Shown here: one piece after another, positions 44,115-51,773 of the stretch
How the letters are laid out: each line of letters begins with the position of its first letter
How positions within the stretch are numbered: position 1 is the first letter of the stretch
Assembly: GCA_946413585.1 (NCBI GenBank)
Contig: CAMKLG010000007.1
Span: forward strand, 1 to 64,000
Reading direction: 5' to 3'
Source of the DNA: an uncultured Bacteroidales bacterium
GTDB lineage: Bacteria > Bacteroidota > Bacteroidia > Bacteroidales > WCHB1-69
Length of the DNA stretch: 64,000 nt
The notes under the pieces: model-generated
Told to the model about the DNA's origin: nothing
The model's input: only the letters and a program-made list of their open reading frames with translations
The model's database searches: none
Position numbers and translations under genes: made by a program

Positions 44115-45902
44115 ATGAAAAACAAGTTTTTTCTATATGGTGTTGCCAAGTTTAGGCGGTTTGTCAAGAAGCACTTCACTGACAGAGTTACAGTGCTGAT
44201 ACTCAGTGTGGTAATAGGAGTGCTAGGCGCCGCTGCAGCTATCATTATCAAGAACTTACTGCACTTCACGACGCGACTGCTGAGTCAGGCATTTTCAGTG
44301 ACAGACATTAACTACCTTTACCTCATTTTCCCGCCTATTGGTATTCTGCTGACTTTGGTGTTTGTGCGGCGCGTGGTGCGCGATAACCTTAGTCACGGGG
44401 TGAGTATCGTGCTGAAGTCTATTTGCAAAAGTGACGGCAAGTTACGTTTCCACAATGTATATTCGTCGATGGTGGCGAGCGCCATTACTGTTGGCTTTGG
44501 AGGTTCTGTGGGTTTGGAGGCACCGATTGTGTTGACAGGTTCCGCCATTGGCTCCAACGTGGCGCGATTCTTTCATCTTAACACCAAGCAAACCACGCTG
44601 TTGCTAGCGTGTGGTTCCACCGCTGCCATGGCTGCCATCTTCAAGGCACCCATTGCTGCATTGGTATTCACCTTTGAAGTGTTGATGCTTGATTTGACGG
44701 GCAGTGCCATTCTGCCCCTGCTGCTTTCCGCTGCCACAGGTACGGTAATGTCCGTGCTTTTTTTGGGACAAGGCGTGATGTTCACCATCAATGGCACACA
44801 GGGCTTTTCAGTGGCTAATATTCCGTTTTACATCATTTTGGGTGCCCTTTGCGGCTTCGTCTCTGTCTATTTTCTTCGGGTTTCGCGTTGGATTGAGAAG
44901 CAAATGCGCAAAGTCAAGAGAATTTACCTACGGGCTATCGTTGGAGGGCTGTTACTGGTGCTGCTTATTTATCTCTTCCCTGCATTCTATGGTGAGGGGT
45001 ATAATAACATCAACGATCTGCTGCACGGACAATTGATTTCCGTTTTCAATAACTCGCCATTGCGTGGGCTGATGGGTCACGAAGGTTTTTTGATTTTAGG
45101 TCTTATCGGTATTATCTTGATGAAAGTCTTCGCCACCACCTTTACCACTACGGCTGGCGGCGTTGGCGGTGTTTTTGCCCCGACACTGTTCATAGGTGCA
45201 TTCGTAGGTTATCTTGTGGCATACGTATCGCAAGTCTTTCTCCATGTGGATTTGCCTTACGTGAACTTTATCCTTGCAGGTATGGCGGGTGTGATGACCG
45301 GCGTGATGCAGGCACCCCTCACAGCAATGTTTCTAATCGCCGAATCCTCAACAGGTTACACGCTACTCATCCCTTTGATGATTACAGCCGCCTGTTCCTA
45401 TCTTTGCGTGAACCCGTTCGAGAAATATTCCGTTTATACGCAACCGCTGGCTGAAAAGGACAATCTCAAAACCCACAACAAAGACAAATACGCACTTCGC
45501 AAACTTTCATGGCAACAAACTATTGATACGAATATCCTTACCATCCCCATTCACAGCACTTTACGCAGCTATACCGAAGTAATTGCCCGTTGCAAACGTA
45601 ACCTTTTTGTGGTCATCGACGAAAACGACCTCTTCTCCGGCCTCTTGGTGATGGATGACCACCGCGATGTGATTTTTAAGCAGGAATTGTACGATAAAGT
45701 GCTGGTCGATGATTTGATGATTGAACCCGAAGAGTTTATATATGAGGATGATACCGCCGCCGTTGTCTTGGAAAAACTCAAGCGCACAGGTAACTTCAAC
45801 ATGCCGGTCATCACCCGTGATCGCAAATACATCGGCTTCGTTTCGAAGGCAAAATTCTTATCGGAATATCAGACCTTTATCGCAGACAATTCGGAAGACT
45901 GA
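44115..45902 (+). CDS. ClC family chloride channel/transporter with CBS domains
   Basis: 595 residues. Membrane domain to about 450, then a soluble tail of about 145 residues with two CBS-like units (LTIPIHSTLRSYTEVIARCKRNLFVVID and VDDLMIEPEEFIYEDDTAAVVLEKL, in parts). Selectivity and gating motifs: GGSVGLEAPIVLTG, where Glu135 aligns with the gating glutamate that marks H+/Cl- exchangers, and GGVGGVFAPTLFIGAFVG. Bacterial ClC proteins help in acid tolerance and anion balance. Full length, monocistronic. Confidence 0.95.
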   Translation: MKNKFFLYGVAKFRRFVKKHFTDRVTVLILSVVIGVLGAAAAIIIKNLLHFTTRLLSQAFSVTDINYLYLIFPPIGILLTLVFVRRVVRDNLSHGVSIVLKSICKSDGKLRFHNVYSSMVASAITVGFGGSVGLEAPIVLTGSAIGSNVARFFHLNTKQTTLLLACGSTAAMAAIFKAPIAALVFTFEVLMLDLTGSAILPLLLSAATGTVMSVLFLGQGVMFTINGTQGFSVANIPFYIILGALCGFVSVYFLRVSRWIEKQMRKVKRIYLRAIVGGLLLVLLIYLFPAFYGEGYNNINDLLHGQLISVFNNSPLRGLMGHEGFLILGLIGIILMKVFATTFTTTAGGVGGVFAPTLFIGAFVGYLVAYVSQVFLHVDLPYVNFILAGMAGVMTGVMQAPLTAMFLIAESSTGYTLLIPLMITAACSYLCVNPFEKYSVYTQPLAEKDNLKTHNKDKYALRKLSWQQTIDTNILTIPIHSTLRSYTEVIARCKRNLFVVIDENDLFSGLLVMDDHRDVIFKQELYDKVLVDDLMIEPEEFIYEDDTAAVVLEKLKRTGNFNMPVITRDRKYIGFVSKAKFLSEYQTFIADNSED

Positions 45903-45903
45903 T

Positions 45904-45931
45904 ATTAGTTAGTAGTTATTAGTTAGCAGTT
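45904..45931. repeat. TTAGTAGTTA-word array after the ClC gene
   Basis: ATTAGTTAGTAGTTATTAGT then TAGCAGTTG follows the stop codon directly. It is the complement-type word of 20297-20323 and matches 50421-50445. Confidence 0.6.
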
Positions 45932-45977
45932 GGGGTAAACGAAAACAATAGGAAAATGATAATGAAAAACATAATCC

Positions 45978-46075
45978 AAAAGGGCTGAAGGCCCGACGTA
46001 TGTTAGCCTAGGGTGAGCGGAGCGAACCCTAGGACATAAAGGGAAATAGAGGGTGAGCGGAGCGAGCTCTAGGAA
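45978..46075. repeat. Dispersed intergenic composite hairpin repeat, copy 2
   Basis: Three stem-loops in a row: AAGGGCTGAAGGCCC, CCTAGGGT...ACCCTAGG (46007-46033, an exact 8-bp stem around GAGCGGAGCG), and AGAGGGTGAGCGGAGCGAGC ending TCT. The last hairpin is a partial duplicate of the second. Same family as 2411-2480. It fills the gap before rfbC and may cause transcription attenuation, but no promoter box is visible around it. Confidence 0.7.
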
Positions 46076-46097
46076 AATTAACCGAAAAATGACAATT

Positions 46098-46646
46098 ATG
46101 GAAATAATCAAAACCAAAATCGAAGGATTATTAATCATCGAACCGACGGTTTTCAAGGATGACCGCGGGTATTTTTTCGAAAGTTATAACGAACAAAGAT
46201 TCAAAGAGTTAGGAATCAAAGATGATTTCGTGCAGGACAACCAGTCGTGCTCGCAGAAGGGCGTTGTGCGCGGGCTGCATTTTCAGAAGCCGCCATACGC
46301 GCAGGCCAAGCTGGTGCGGGTGCTGCGCGGCGCGTGCCTTGACTTTGCAGTCGATATCCGCAAGGGAAGTCCCACTTACGGGCAGTACGTCTCTACGTTG
46401 CTCACCGCCGACAATTTCCGCCAATTCTACCTGCCTGCTGGCTTCGCGCACGGGTTCGCCGCTTTGGAGGATGACACCGTCTTCGCCTACAAATGCTCCA
46501 ACTTCTACAACAAAGCCTCCGAAGGATGCATCATGTTCAACGACAAGGATTTGAACATCGATTGGCAAATTGAGAACCCCATTACTTCTGAAAAGGACAT
46601 GCACGGCGAAGCATTCGCCACGTTTGTGTCGCCGTTTGAATACTAA
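46098..46646 (+). CDS. rfbC: dTDP-4-dehydrorhamnose 3,5-epimerase
   Basis: 182 residues from MEIIKTKIEGLLIIEP; an ATG three codons earlier (46089) is equally possible. Catalyses the double epimerisation in dTDP-L-rhamnose synthesis. The cupin core is present: GYFFESYNEQRF, NQSCSQKGVVRGLHFQ with catalytic His, and FYLPAGFAHGFAALEDDTVFAYKCSNFY (in parts). rfbA, rfbB and rfbD are not nearby, which is unusual. Composition shifts from 30% G+C at 46081-46140 to 67% at 46261-46320. Confidence 0.95.
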   Translation: MEIIKTKIEGLLIIEPTVFKDDRGYFFESYNEQRFKELGIKDDFVQDNQSCSQKGVVRGLHFQKPPYAQAKLVRVLRGACLDFAVDIRKGSPTYGQYVSTLLTADNFRQFYLPAGFAHGFAALEDDTVFAYKCSNFYNKASEGCIMFNDKDLNIDWQIENPITSEKDMHGEAFATFVSPFEY

Positions 46647-46652
46647 TTCATT

Positions 46653-46680
46653 GTAGAGACGCGCCATGGCACGTCTCTAC
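46653..46680. repeat. Dispersed palindrome GTAGAGACG..CGTCTCTAC, possible bidirectional terminator
   Basis: GTAGAGACG (46653-46661), C, GCCATGGC, A, CGTCTCTAC (46672-46680): a near-perfect 28-base palindrome between convergent rfbC and the ATPase gene. I recall near-identical palindromes as common repeats in many bacterial genomes. A degenerate relative is at 60554-60581. Confidence 0.7.
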
Positions 46681-46709
46681 GGAATTATTACGAAAATGCG
46701 ACACGTTCT

Positions 46710-48131
46710 CTATTGGAACATATCCGCCAATGTTATCTGGCGTTGCACCCGACCGCTATAGGTGTTTGGCTTTACACCGAAACTCGTTATGAGTGTGAGC
46801 ATCAGGGATTTGCCCGTCTTTGTTTGCCGTAAAAACATCGCTAATTTGTTTTCAAATGAGGCCTCGTCGGACTTGGTGATTTCATACTCTGCATGAGAGA
46901 ATTTCATTTCACAAACATTTACCGTCTGGTCTGCACGGTCAATGAGAAGGTCTATCTGCACGCCTTGGTGTCCCTCTTCCGGCTTGCTAATCCAACTACA
47001 GATGCGACTTTGGACACCCGATATGCCCAAAGCCTGTTTAATTTGGCCAATATGGTTCAGGCATAACATTTCAAAGGCGTAGCCACTCCATGCACGATAC
47101 CGGGCACTGTTGAGTGAGTTTGTCCAATAAGCCTCGTCCTGATACCTGTTTTCCAGGACAAAATGGAAATGGAAAAGCGTATAGGCATCTGTTAGTTGGT
47201 ACAAAATATCACGTTTCGTACGATCAAAAGGAATATATTGGCGAATAAAACCGCATTTTTCCAATTCCTCAAGTGTACTGGTGAATTTTTTGTTGTTATT
47301 CAGTCCCGTTTTTTCCAGAATCCCTTTTCTTGTCAAGCCTTTTGCTTTGGTGGACAATGCAGTGACAATGGCGATATGGTCGCCGGCTTGCTTAAACAGG
47401 GAATGGTAAAGGTTTTCAAATTCCATTGTCAGTTCCCCGTTATTGGCGAAAAACAATCGGTCGATGTTCTGAGCCACACTCTCTTGCGGTCTCATTAAAG
47501 AATAATAGTAAGCCACGCCGCCCATCACCATCTGGCACTCTGCTATCTCCTTTTGCCTATACCTGAAGCCATACGTGCGGAAATACTGCTCGCTTTCGCG
47601 GAGCGTGAAAGGAGCAACAAAAATTTGGTGTGTCTTTCGATTATGCAAACCGCCGCGATTGTTGATGATATTGTCTATCATCCAAGAAGTTGCAGAGCCA
47701 CAAACAATCAACTTGATGTCTTTTCGTGCGGAAGCCCAATCATTCCAGAAGTGTTCAAGAGCCCCCACGAAACGGGAACGGACGGTGTCCAACCATGGCA
47801 GTTCATCGATAAATACGATTTTCTCCCCATCGGGCAACTTTTCCAAATAGGTTTCCAATTCGTAGAAAGCCTCGATCCACGATCTGGGATGCGTAGCGGC
47901 TGGATAGTACTTCCGTAAGGTGAAAAAGAAATTAGCCAACTGGTCTTGCAGTCCGGCATTCTCCATTCCAGTCAATACAAAACATGCGCTTCCGCCAACC
48001 ACTTGTCTGACAAAAAAAGTCTTTCCAACACGTCTTCTGCCGTAAACCACTATGAATTCCGACTTATTGCTGGCAAGATATTCTTTTAAGAGCTCTTTTT
48101 CTCGCTCTCTACCAATCATTTCCGATTCCAT
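46710..48131 (-). CDS. P-loop ATPase with DUF234-type nuclease-fold tail
   Basis: 473 residues. Walker A GRRRVGKT (31-38) and Walker B KIVFIDE (104-110) with LPWLD after it are typical of the archaeal-type STAND/AAA ATPases (ATPase_2 family). A sensor-like region CGSATSWM follows. A winged-helix-like middle (KGLTRKGILEKTGLNNNKKFTSTLEELEKCGFI, in parts) is followed by a carboxy domain with QIDLLIDRADQTVNVCEMKF, an Asp...Glu-x-Lys layout like PD-(D/E)XK nucleases. Function in bacteria is unknown; such genes are often strain-variable. Its promoter region holds the 52-bp repeats. Confidence 0.88.
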   Translation of the reverse strand: MESEMIGREREKELLKEYLASNKSEFIVVYGRRRVGKTFFVRQVVGGSACFVLTGMENAGLQDQLANFFFTLRKYYPAATHPRSWIEAFYELETYLEKLPDGEKIVFIDELPWLDTVRSRFVGALEHFWNDWASARKDIKLIVCGSATSWMIDNIINNRGGLHNRKTHQIFVAPFTLRESEQYFRTYGFRYRQKEIAECQMVMGGVAYYYSLMRPQESVAQNIDRLFFANNGELTMEFENLYHSLFKQAGDHIAIVTALSTKAKGLTRKGILEKTGLNNNKKFTSTLEELEKCGFIRQYIPFDRTKRDILYQLTDAYTLFHFHFVLENRYQDEAYWTNSLNSARYRAWSGYAFEMLCLNHIGQIKQALGISGVQSRICSWISKPEEGHQGVQIDLLIDRADQTVNVCEMKFSHAEYEITKSDEASFENKLAMFLRQTKTGKSLMLTLITSFGVKPNTYSGRVQRQITLADMFQ

Positions 48132-48165
48132 TTTAAGGTCTGTTTATATCCAAAATTTTCTGCGG

Positions 48166-48173
48166 CAAAAATA
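48166..48173 (-). promoter_or_regulatory. -7 promoter box for the DUF234-type ATPase gene
   Basis: Minus-strand TATTTTTG, 34 bases before the start codon. The -33 region would fall in the first 52-bp repeat. Confidence 0.6.
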
Positions 48174-48183
48174 ATAAAAATTC

Positions 48184-48308
48184 CGTTTCAGCAGGTTTCA
48201 ACATTGAACATTGCTGAAACGGGGATTTAAAACCACGTTTCAGCAGGTTTCAGCATTGAACATTGCTGAAACGAGGATTCGAAACCGTGTTTCAGCAGGT
48301 TTCAACAT
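48184..48308. repeat. 52-bp direct repeats with internal palindrome, 2.4 copies
   Basis: Copies start at 48184, 48236 and 48288 (exact 52-base period; last copy 21 bases). Each full copy has arms GTTTCAGCA and TGCTGAAAC (48185-48193/48212-48220; 48237-48245/48264-48272) around TTCAACATTGAA-like dyad sequence. The array lies exactly between the divergent -7 boxes at 48166-48173 and 48323-48330, as expected for an operator array. It is non-coding. Confidence 0.85.
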
Positions 48309-48330
48309 ATCCGTATTTTCCGTATCTTTG
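48300..48330 (+). promoter_or_regulatory. Promoter for the GH97 gene
   Basis: TTTC (48300-48303), 19 bases, TATCTTTG (48323-48330). The -33-like element falls inside the partial third 52-bp repeat. ATG is at 48350. Confidence 0.65.
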
Positions 48331-48349
48331 CCTCCCAAATCCTGTCATT

Positions 48350-50434
48350 ATGAAAAAACACCTATTCCTGCTGCTGTTTTGCGGTCTTTTGTTGAACCTT
48401 TCCGCGCAAAAAGAAAGATTGTATTCACCTGATGGATATACCATGGTGATGGTCAATTGTTCGACGGACCAGCTACAATATTCCGTTCAAAGCACGCATC
48501 CATACATTGACAGTTTAGGAAATGTCTTTATTGAGCCTTCCAAAATTGGAATGGAATTGGATAACGGCACCATTCTCGGACGTAATCCGAAAGTAACGAA
48601 AATAGAACGAAAGTCTGTCAATCAGGAGGTCACTGCCCATTTTTATAAAAAAGCGAAAATCCAAGACCAATATAATGAGTTGATTATCAGCTTTAAGGGT
48701 GATTTTCAGGTGATATTCCGCGCCTATAACTCCGGCATTGCGTATCGCTTTGTGACAAAACGGAAAGACCCCCTTGTCATAAAGCAAGAGATTGCAGAGT
48801 TTAATTTTTCGGGAGATGAACGGAAGTTCTCAAATGGTTCAAGTCGGGTGCCCGAAGCCTTTATCCCGTATGTCAATCGACAACCAGCCAAAAACGGTGA
48901 CTTTTCCGAACAATTCTGCACCTCTTTTGAAAACACCTACGTGGATACGTTTCTCCGCGACATGGCCAACGACCGACTTGCTTTTTTGCCCATGTTGGTG
49001 AAGCAACGCTTTATGCCCCGTTGGGAAAGCAACCTGAATAACTGGCATATACGTCTCGCCGTCATCACCGAGGCCGACCTGCACGATTATCCCGGCATGT
49101 ATCTCAAACATACCAAGGGCAATTCGATGATCGGCTACTTCGCACCGCTGCCGAAAACCTGGGAACAGGGCGGGCACAACAACCTGCAGTATGTGGTGAA
49201 AGAGCGCGAGAACTACATCGCCAAGACCGCCGGCACAAGAAACTTTCCGTGGCGCGTCATCGCCATCACCACCGAGGATAAGGATTTGGCAGACAACGAC
49301 CTCGTCTATCTCCTCGCCGAACCTTCGAAAGTTGCTGACATTTCGTGGATTAAGCCCGGCAAGGTGGCATGGGACTGGTGGAACAACTGGAATATCTGGG
49401 GTGTGGATTTCAAGGCGGGCATCAACAATGAAACCTACAAATACTACATCGATTTTGCCGCCGATAAAGGTATAGAATACGTGATTTTAGACGAAGGCTG
49501 GGCCGTAAACAAGCAGGCCGACCTTTTCCAAGTCGTACCCGAAATTGACTTGCCAATGCTGGTGAAATACGCTGAATCAAAGGGCGTTGGCATCGTGCTT
49601 TGGGCGGGTTACGCCGCTATGGACAAGGAAATGGAGCGCGTCTGCAAGCACTATTCCGAGATGGGTGTGAAGGGCTTCAAGGTCGATTTCATGGACCGTG
49701 ACGACCAGATTGTGGTCAACTTCTACGAACGGATGGCCGCCACCGCCGCCAAATACCACCTCTTCATCGACTTCCACGGGGCATACAAACCCACAGGAAT
49801 GAGCCGCACCTACCCGAATGTGCTGAACTACGAGGGCGTGTTTGGGTTGGAACAGTGCAAGTGGGCCGACAGCAAGACCGATATGGTGAAGTATGAGGTC
49901 ACGATTCCCTTCATCCGGATGCTCGCTGGTCCGATGGACTTCACGCAGGGCGCGATGCGCAATGGCGCGAAATGGTGCTATCATCCAAGCTGGAACGAAC
50001 CGATGAGTCAGGGTACGCGCTGCCGACAATTGGCTGAATACGTGGTCTTTGACGCTCCGTTCGCCATGCTCTGCGATGCGCCGTCCGCATATCTGCAAGA
50101 GCCCGAATGCACGGAATTCATCGCCAATGTGCCCACCGTTTGGGACGAGACCCGCATCTTGGACGGACAGGTCGGCGACTTTGTAATTAGCGCTAAGCGT
50201 AAAGGCGACACCTGGTACATCGGTGCCATCACCGACTGGAACGTCCGCACCGTCGAAATCGACCTCAAGGCCTTGGGCATCACCTCCGGCACGGTCACGA
50301 TGTTCATTGACGGCCCTAATGCCCACCGTAAAGGCATTGACTATCAGAAGAAAACGATGGCTGTTCCCGCGGACGGCAAACTGAAAGTGGAGCTGGCTTC
50401 TGGCGGCGGTGCGGCGATAATAGTTAGAAGTTAG
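48350..50434 (+). CDS. GH97 family alpha-glycosidase (SusB-like)
   Basis: 694 residues starting at MKKHLFLLLFCGLLLNLSAQ, a signal peptide. In-frame sequence upstream to 48263 comes from the repeat array and promoter and is not coding. Layout: amino beta-sandwich (to about 270), TIM barrel, carboxy beta-sheet domain. Conserved: KVAWDWWNNWNIWGVDFKAG, EYVILDEGWAV, GVKGFKVDFMDRDDQ and DFHGAYKPTGMSRTYPN. Family members are alpha-glucosidases (inverting) or alpha-galactosidases (retaining); the Asp in KVDFMDRD suggests the retaining type, by memory only. No susC/D neighbours. G+C climbs from 43% (48361-48420) to 65% (49921-49980). Confidence 0.95.
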   Translation: MKKHLFLLLFCGLLLNLSAQKERLYSPDGYTMVMVNCSTDQLQYSVQSTHPYIDSLGNVFIEPSKIGMELDNGTILGRNPKVTKIERKSVNQEVTAHFYKKAKIQDQYNELIISFKGDFQVIFRAYNSGIAYRFVTKRKDPLVIKQEIAEFNFSGDERKFSNGSSRVPEAFIPYVNRQPAKNGDFSEQFCTSFENTYVDTFLRDMANDRLAFLPMLVKQRFMPRWESNLNNWHIRLAVITEADLHDYPGMYLKHTKGNSMIGYFAPLPKTWEQGGHNNLQYVVKERENYIAKTAGTRNFPWRVIAITTEDKDLADNDLVYLLAEPSKVADISWIKPGKVAWDWWNNWNIWGVDFKAGINNETYKYYIDFAADKGIEYVILDEGWAVNKQADLFQVVPEIDLPMLVKYAESKGVGIVLWAGYAAMDKEMERVCKHYSEMGVKGFKVDFMDRDDQIVVNFYERMAATAAKYHLFIDFHGAYKPTGMSRTYPNVLNYEGVFGLEQCKWADSKTDMVKYEVTIPFIRMLAGPMDFTQGAMRNGAKWCYHPSWNEPMSQGTRCRQLAEYVVFDAPFAMLCDAPSAYLQEPECTEFIANVPTVWDETRILDGQVGDFVISAKRKGDTWYIGAITDWNVRTVEIDLKALGITSGTVTMFIDGPNAHRKGIDYQKKTMAVPADGKLKVELASGGGAAIIVRS

Positions 50435-50490
50435 TAGTTAGCAGTTACAGCCAACTGCCAATAGCTAACAGCCAATAGCCAGCAGCTAAC
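50421..50490. repeat. Inverted TTAGCAGTTA / TAACAGCTAA word array between convergent genes
   Basis: GTTAGAAGTTAGTAGTTAGC (50422 onward), then GCCAATAGCTAACAGCCAAT up to 50490. The two halves are reverse complements and can pair. The array includes the GH97 stop codon and the last codons of the M20 gene, so it partly codes. Confidence 0.65.
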
Positions 50491-51601
50491 GGCCGACAAG
50501 CTCGTAAAACATCTTCGCCCCTGTTTCCACAATTTCATCTGGAAAGTCGAAATCGGGATGATGCAGGGGCGGCTGCGACGTACTGGAACCGAGTCCGAAC
50601 AGAGCACCAGTGTAATGCTGTGTGAAGAGCCCGAAATCCTCGCCCCAAAAGAAGGGAATCGGTTTTTCTTGATAAGTAAGATTCAGATTGTCAGCGCATT
50701 CTTTAATACTCTCAACTGCTTTTCCTGCGTTGTTCGAGGCGGCGAAGTACTCCAACCAACAAATGTCGCATTGCAGGTTTTCGGAGGCAGCTTCAGTTTT
50801 GGCTTTACTTTCGATTTCGGAGATAATCTGCTGGAGATGAGCGTCTTCGCGAGTGCGGATGGTGAAGCGGAGCACGCCGTCGCCGGCGGCCACCCCGTAG
50901 GCCTGGCTGCCGACCCGGAACTCGATGAGGGTGGCCACACAGAAGTCCTCGCGTTGCACATCGCGCTGGTTCAGCGAGAGCACAAAGTCGGTGATGCGCT
51001 GTGCTGCCGCGAATGGGGAAACGGCATTCCAAGGTTCGGCGGCATGGGCGGTCTGGCCCGTCAGCACGATGTCGCAGCTGACCACGGAGCAGGTGAAACT
51101 GCCTGGCCGGCAGATGATTGTGTTAGAAGGTTCGGCGGGAATGTTGTGCAAGGCGTAAGCGCAATCGATATTGTAAGATTGCAGAATTCCGCTTTCGAGA
51201 ATCTGCCGAGCGCCTTCGCCGGTCTCCTCCGCGCCTTGGAAAAGCAGCAGCACTTTCCCCGATGGCAGCGGTTTCTCGTGCAACATCTCCGCCACGCGCA
51301 GCATGATTGTGCTGTGCCCGTCGTGCCCGCACTTGTGCGAAACACCCTCGTGTTCAGACTTATACGGCAGATTCAGGGTCTCGTTGACCCGCACCGCGTC
51401 CATGTCGGCACGGAGCAAAATGGTCTTCCCGCCGCCCCCGAAATCGAACTCCGCCAGCAGGTGGTTTCCTTTCGGGAAGGTGACGATTTTGCTTGGCTGG
51501 AACTGCTCCAGTCGCTGACGGATGTATGCGGAAGTCTTCAATTCCTCGTTGGAAGGTTCGGCCATGCGATGCAATTGGTGACGTATCTCTTTACAGTCCA
51601 T
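50486..51601 (-). CDS. M20 family metallopeptidase/amidohydrolase
   Basis: 371 residues from MDCKEIRHQLHRMAEPSNEE at 51601. In-frame sequence extends to 51736, but it is 11-residue repeats made by the 33-bp array and overlaps this gene's -7 box. Metal-site motifs: RADMDAV, HKCGHDGH and LLLFQGAEETGEGA, placing it with the IAA-amino-acid/hippurate hydrolase (M20D) group, which removes acyl or amino-acid groups from amides. HPDFDFPDEIVETGAKMF closes the catalytic domain. Substrate unknown. Cytosolic; convergent with GH97. Confidence 0.93.
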   Translation of the reverse strand: MDCKEIRHQLHRMAEPSNEELKTSAYIRQRLEQFQPSKIVTFPKGNHLLAEFDFGGGGKTILLRADMDAVRVNETLNLPYKSEHEGVSHKCGHDGHSTIMLRVAEMLHEKPLPSGKVLLLFQGAEETGEGARQILESGILQSYNIDCAYALHNIPAEPSNTIICRPGSFTCSVVSCDIVLTGQTAHAAEPWNAVSPFAAAQRITDFVLSLNQRDVQREDFCVATLIEFRVGSQAYGVAAGDGVLRFTIRTREDAHLQQIISEIESKAKTEAASENLQCDICWLEYFAASNNAGKAVESIKECADNLNLTYQEKPIPFFWGEDFGLFTQHYTGALFGLGSSTSQPPLHHPDFDFPDEIVETGAKMFYELVGR

Positions 51602-51628
51602 AATGTTACAATCTAAAAACTTGGGATA

Positions 51629-51636
51629 CAAAGGTA
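51629..51636 (-). promoter_or_regulatory. -7 promoter box for the M20 peptidase gene
   Basis: Minus-strand TACCTTTG, 27 bases before the ATG at 51601; supports that start over the longer in-frame extension. Confidence 0.6.
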
Positions 51637-51660
51637 CAAAAACTGACAATAAGAAAATTG

Positions 51661-51755
51661 GGGATTCCGTACATAATCCAGGAAAAAAATTTAGGGATTC
51701 CATACATAATTCAGAAAAAAAATTCGGGGATTCCATAAAATATGTATTTTTGCAC
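51661..51755. repeat. 33-bp direct repeats between divergent promoters, 2.9 copies
   Basis: GGGATTCC recurs at 51661, 51694 and 51727, an exact 33-base period; each unit continues with TACATAAT.CAG and an A-rich run. The third unit diverges into the plus-strand -7 box at 51745-51752. Both strands are open in frame through the array because 33 is a multiple of 3, but promoter positions argue it is non-coding. Confidence 0.8.
51745..51752 (+). promoter_or_regulatory. -7 promoter box for the AAA_14/DUF4143-type ATPase gene
   Basis: TATTTTTG at the end of the third 33-bp repeat, 22 bases before the ATG at 51774. Confidence 0.65.
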
Positions 51756-51773
51756 CCGAAACAAAGAGATGTT

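Noticed and set aside
48184..48308. CRISPR array
   Set aside because: The period is 52 bases with no variable spacers (units are almost identical throughout) and no cas gene is near.
48211..48432. Frame starting MLKRGFK in the 52-bp repeats, and the longer GH97 start at 48263
   Set aside because: Repeat-derived sequence; the GH97 -7 box lies at 48323-48330 and the signal peptide starts at 48350.
50558..51616. 352-residue plus-strand frame opposite the M20 peptidase
   Set aside because: Antisense shadow of a G+C-rich gene with clear M20 metal motifs.
51661..51755. CRISPR-like or iteron replication origin
   Set aside because: The whole unit is repeated with no spacers, and there is no replication initiator or DnaA box cluster; promoter placement explains it better.
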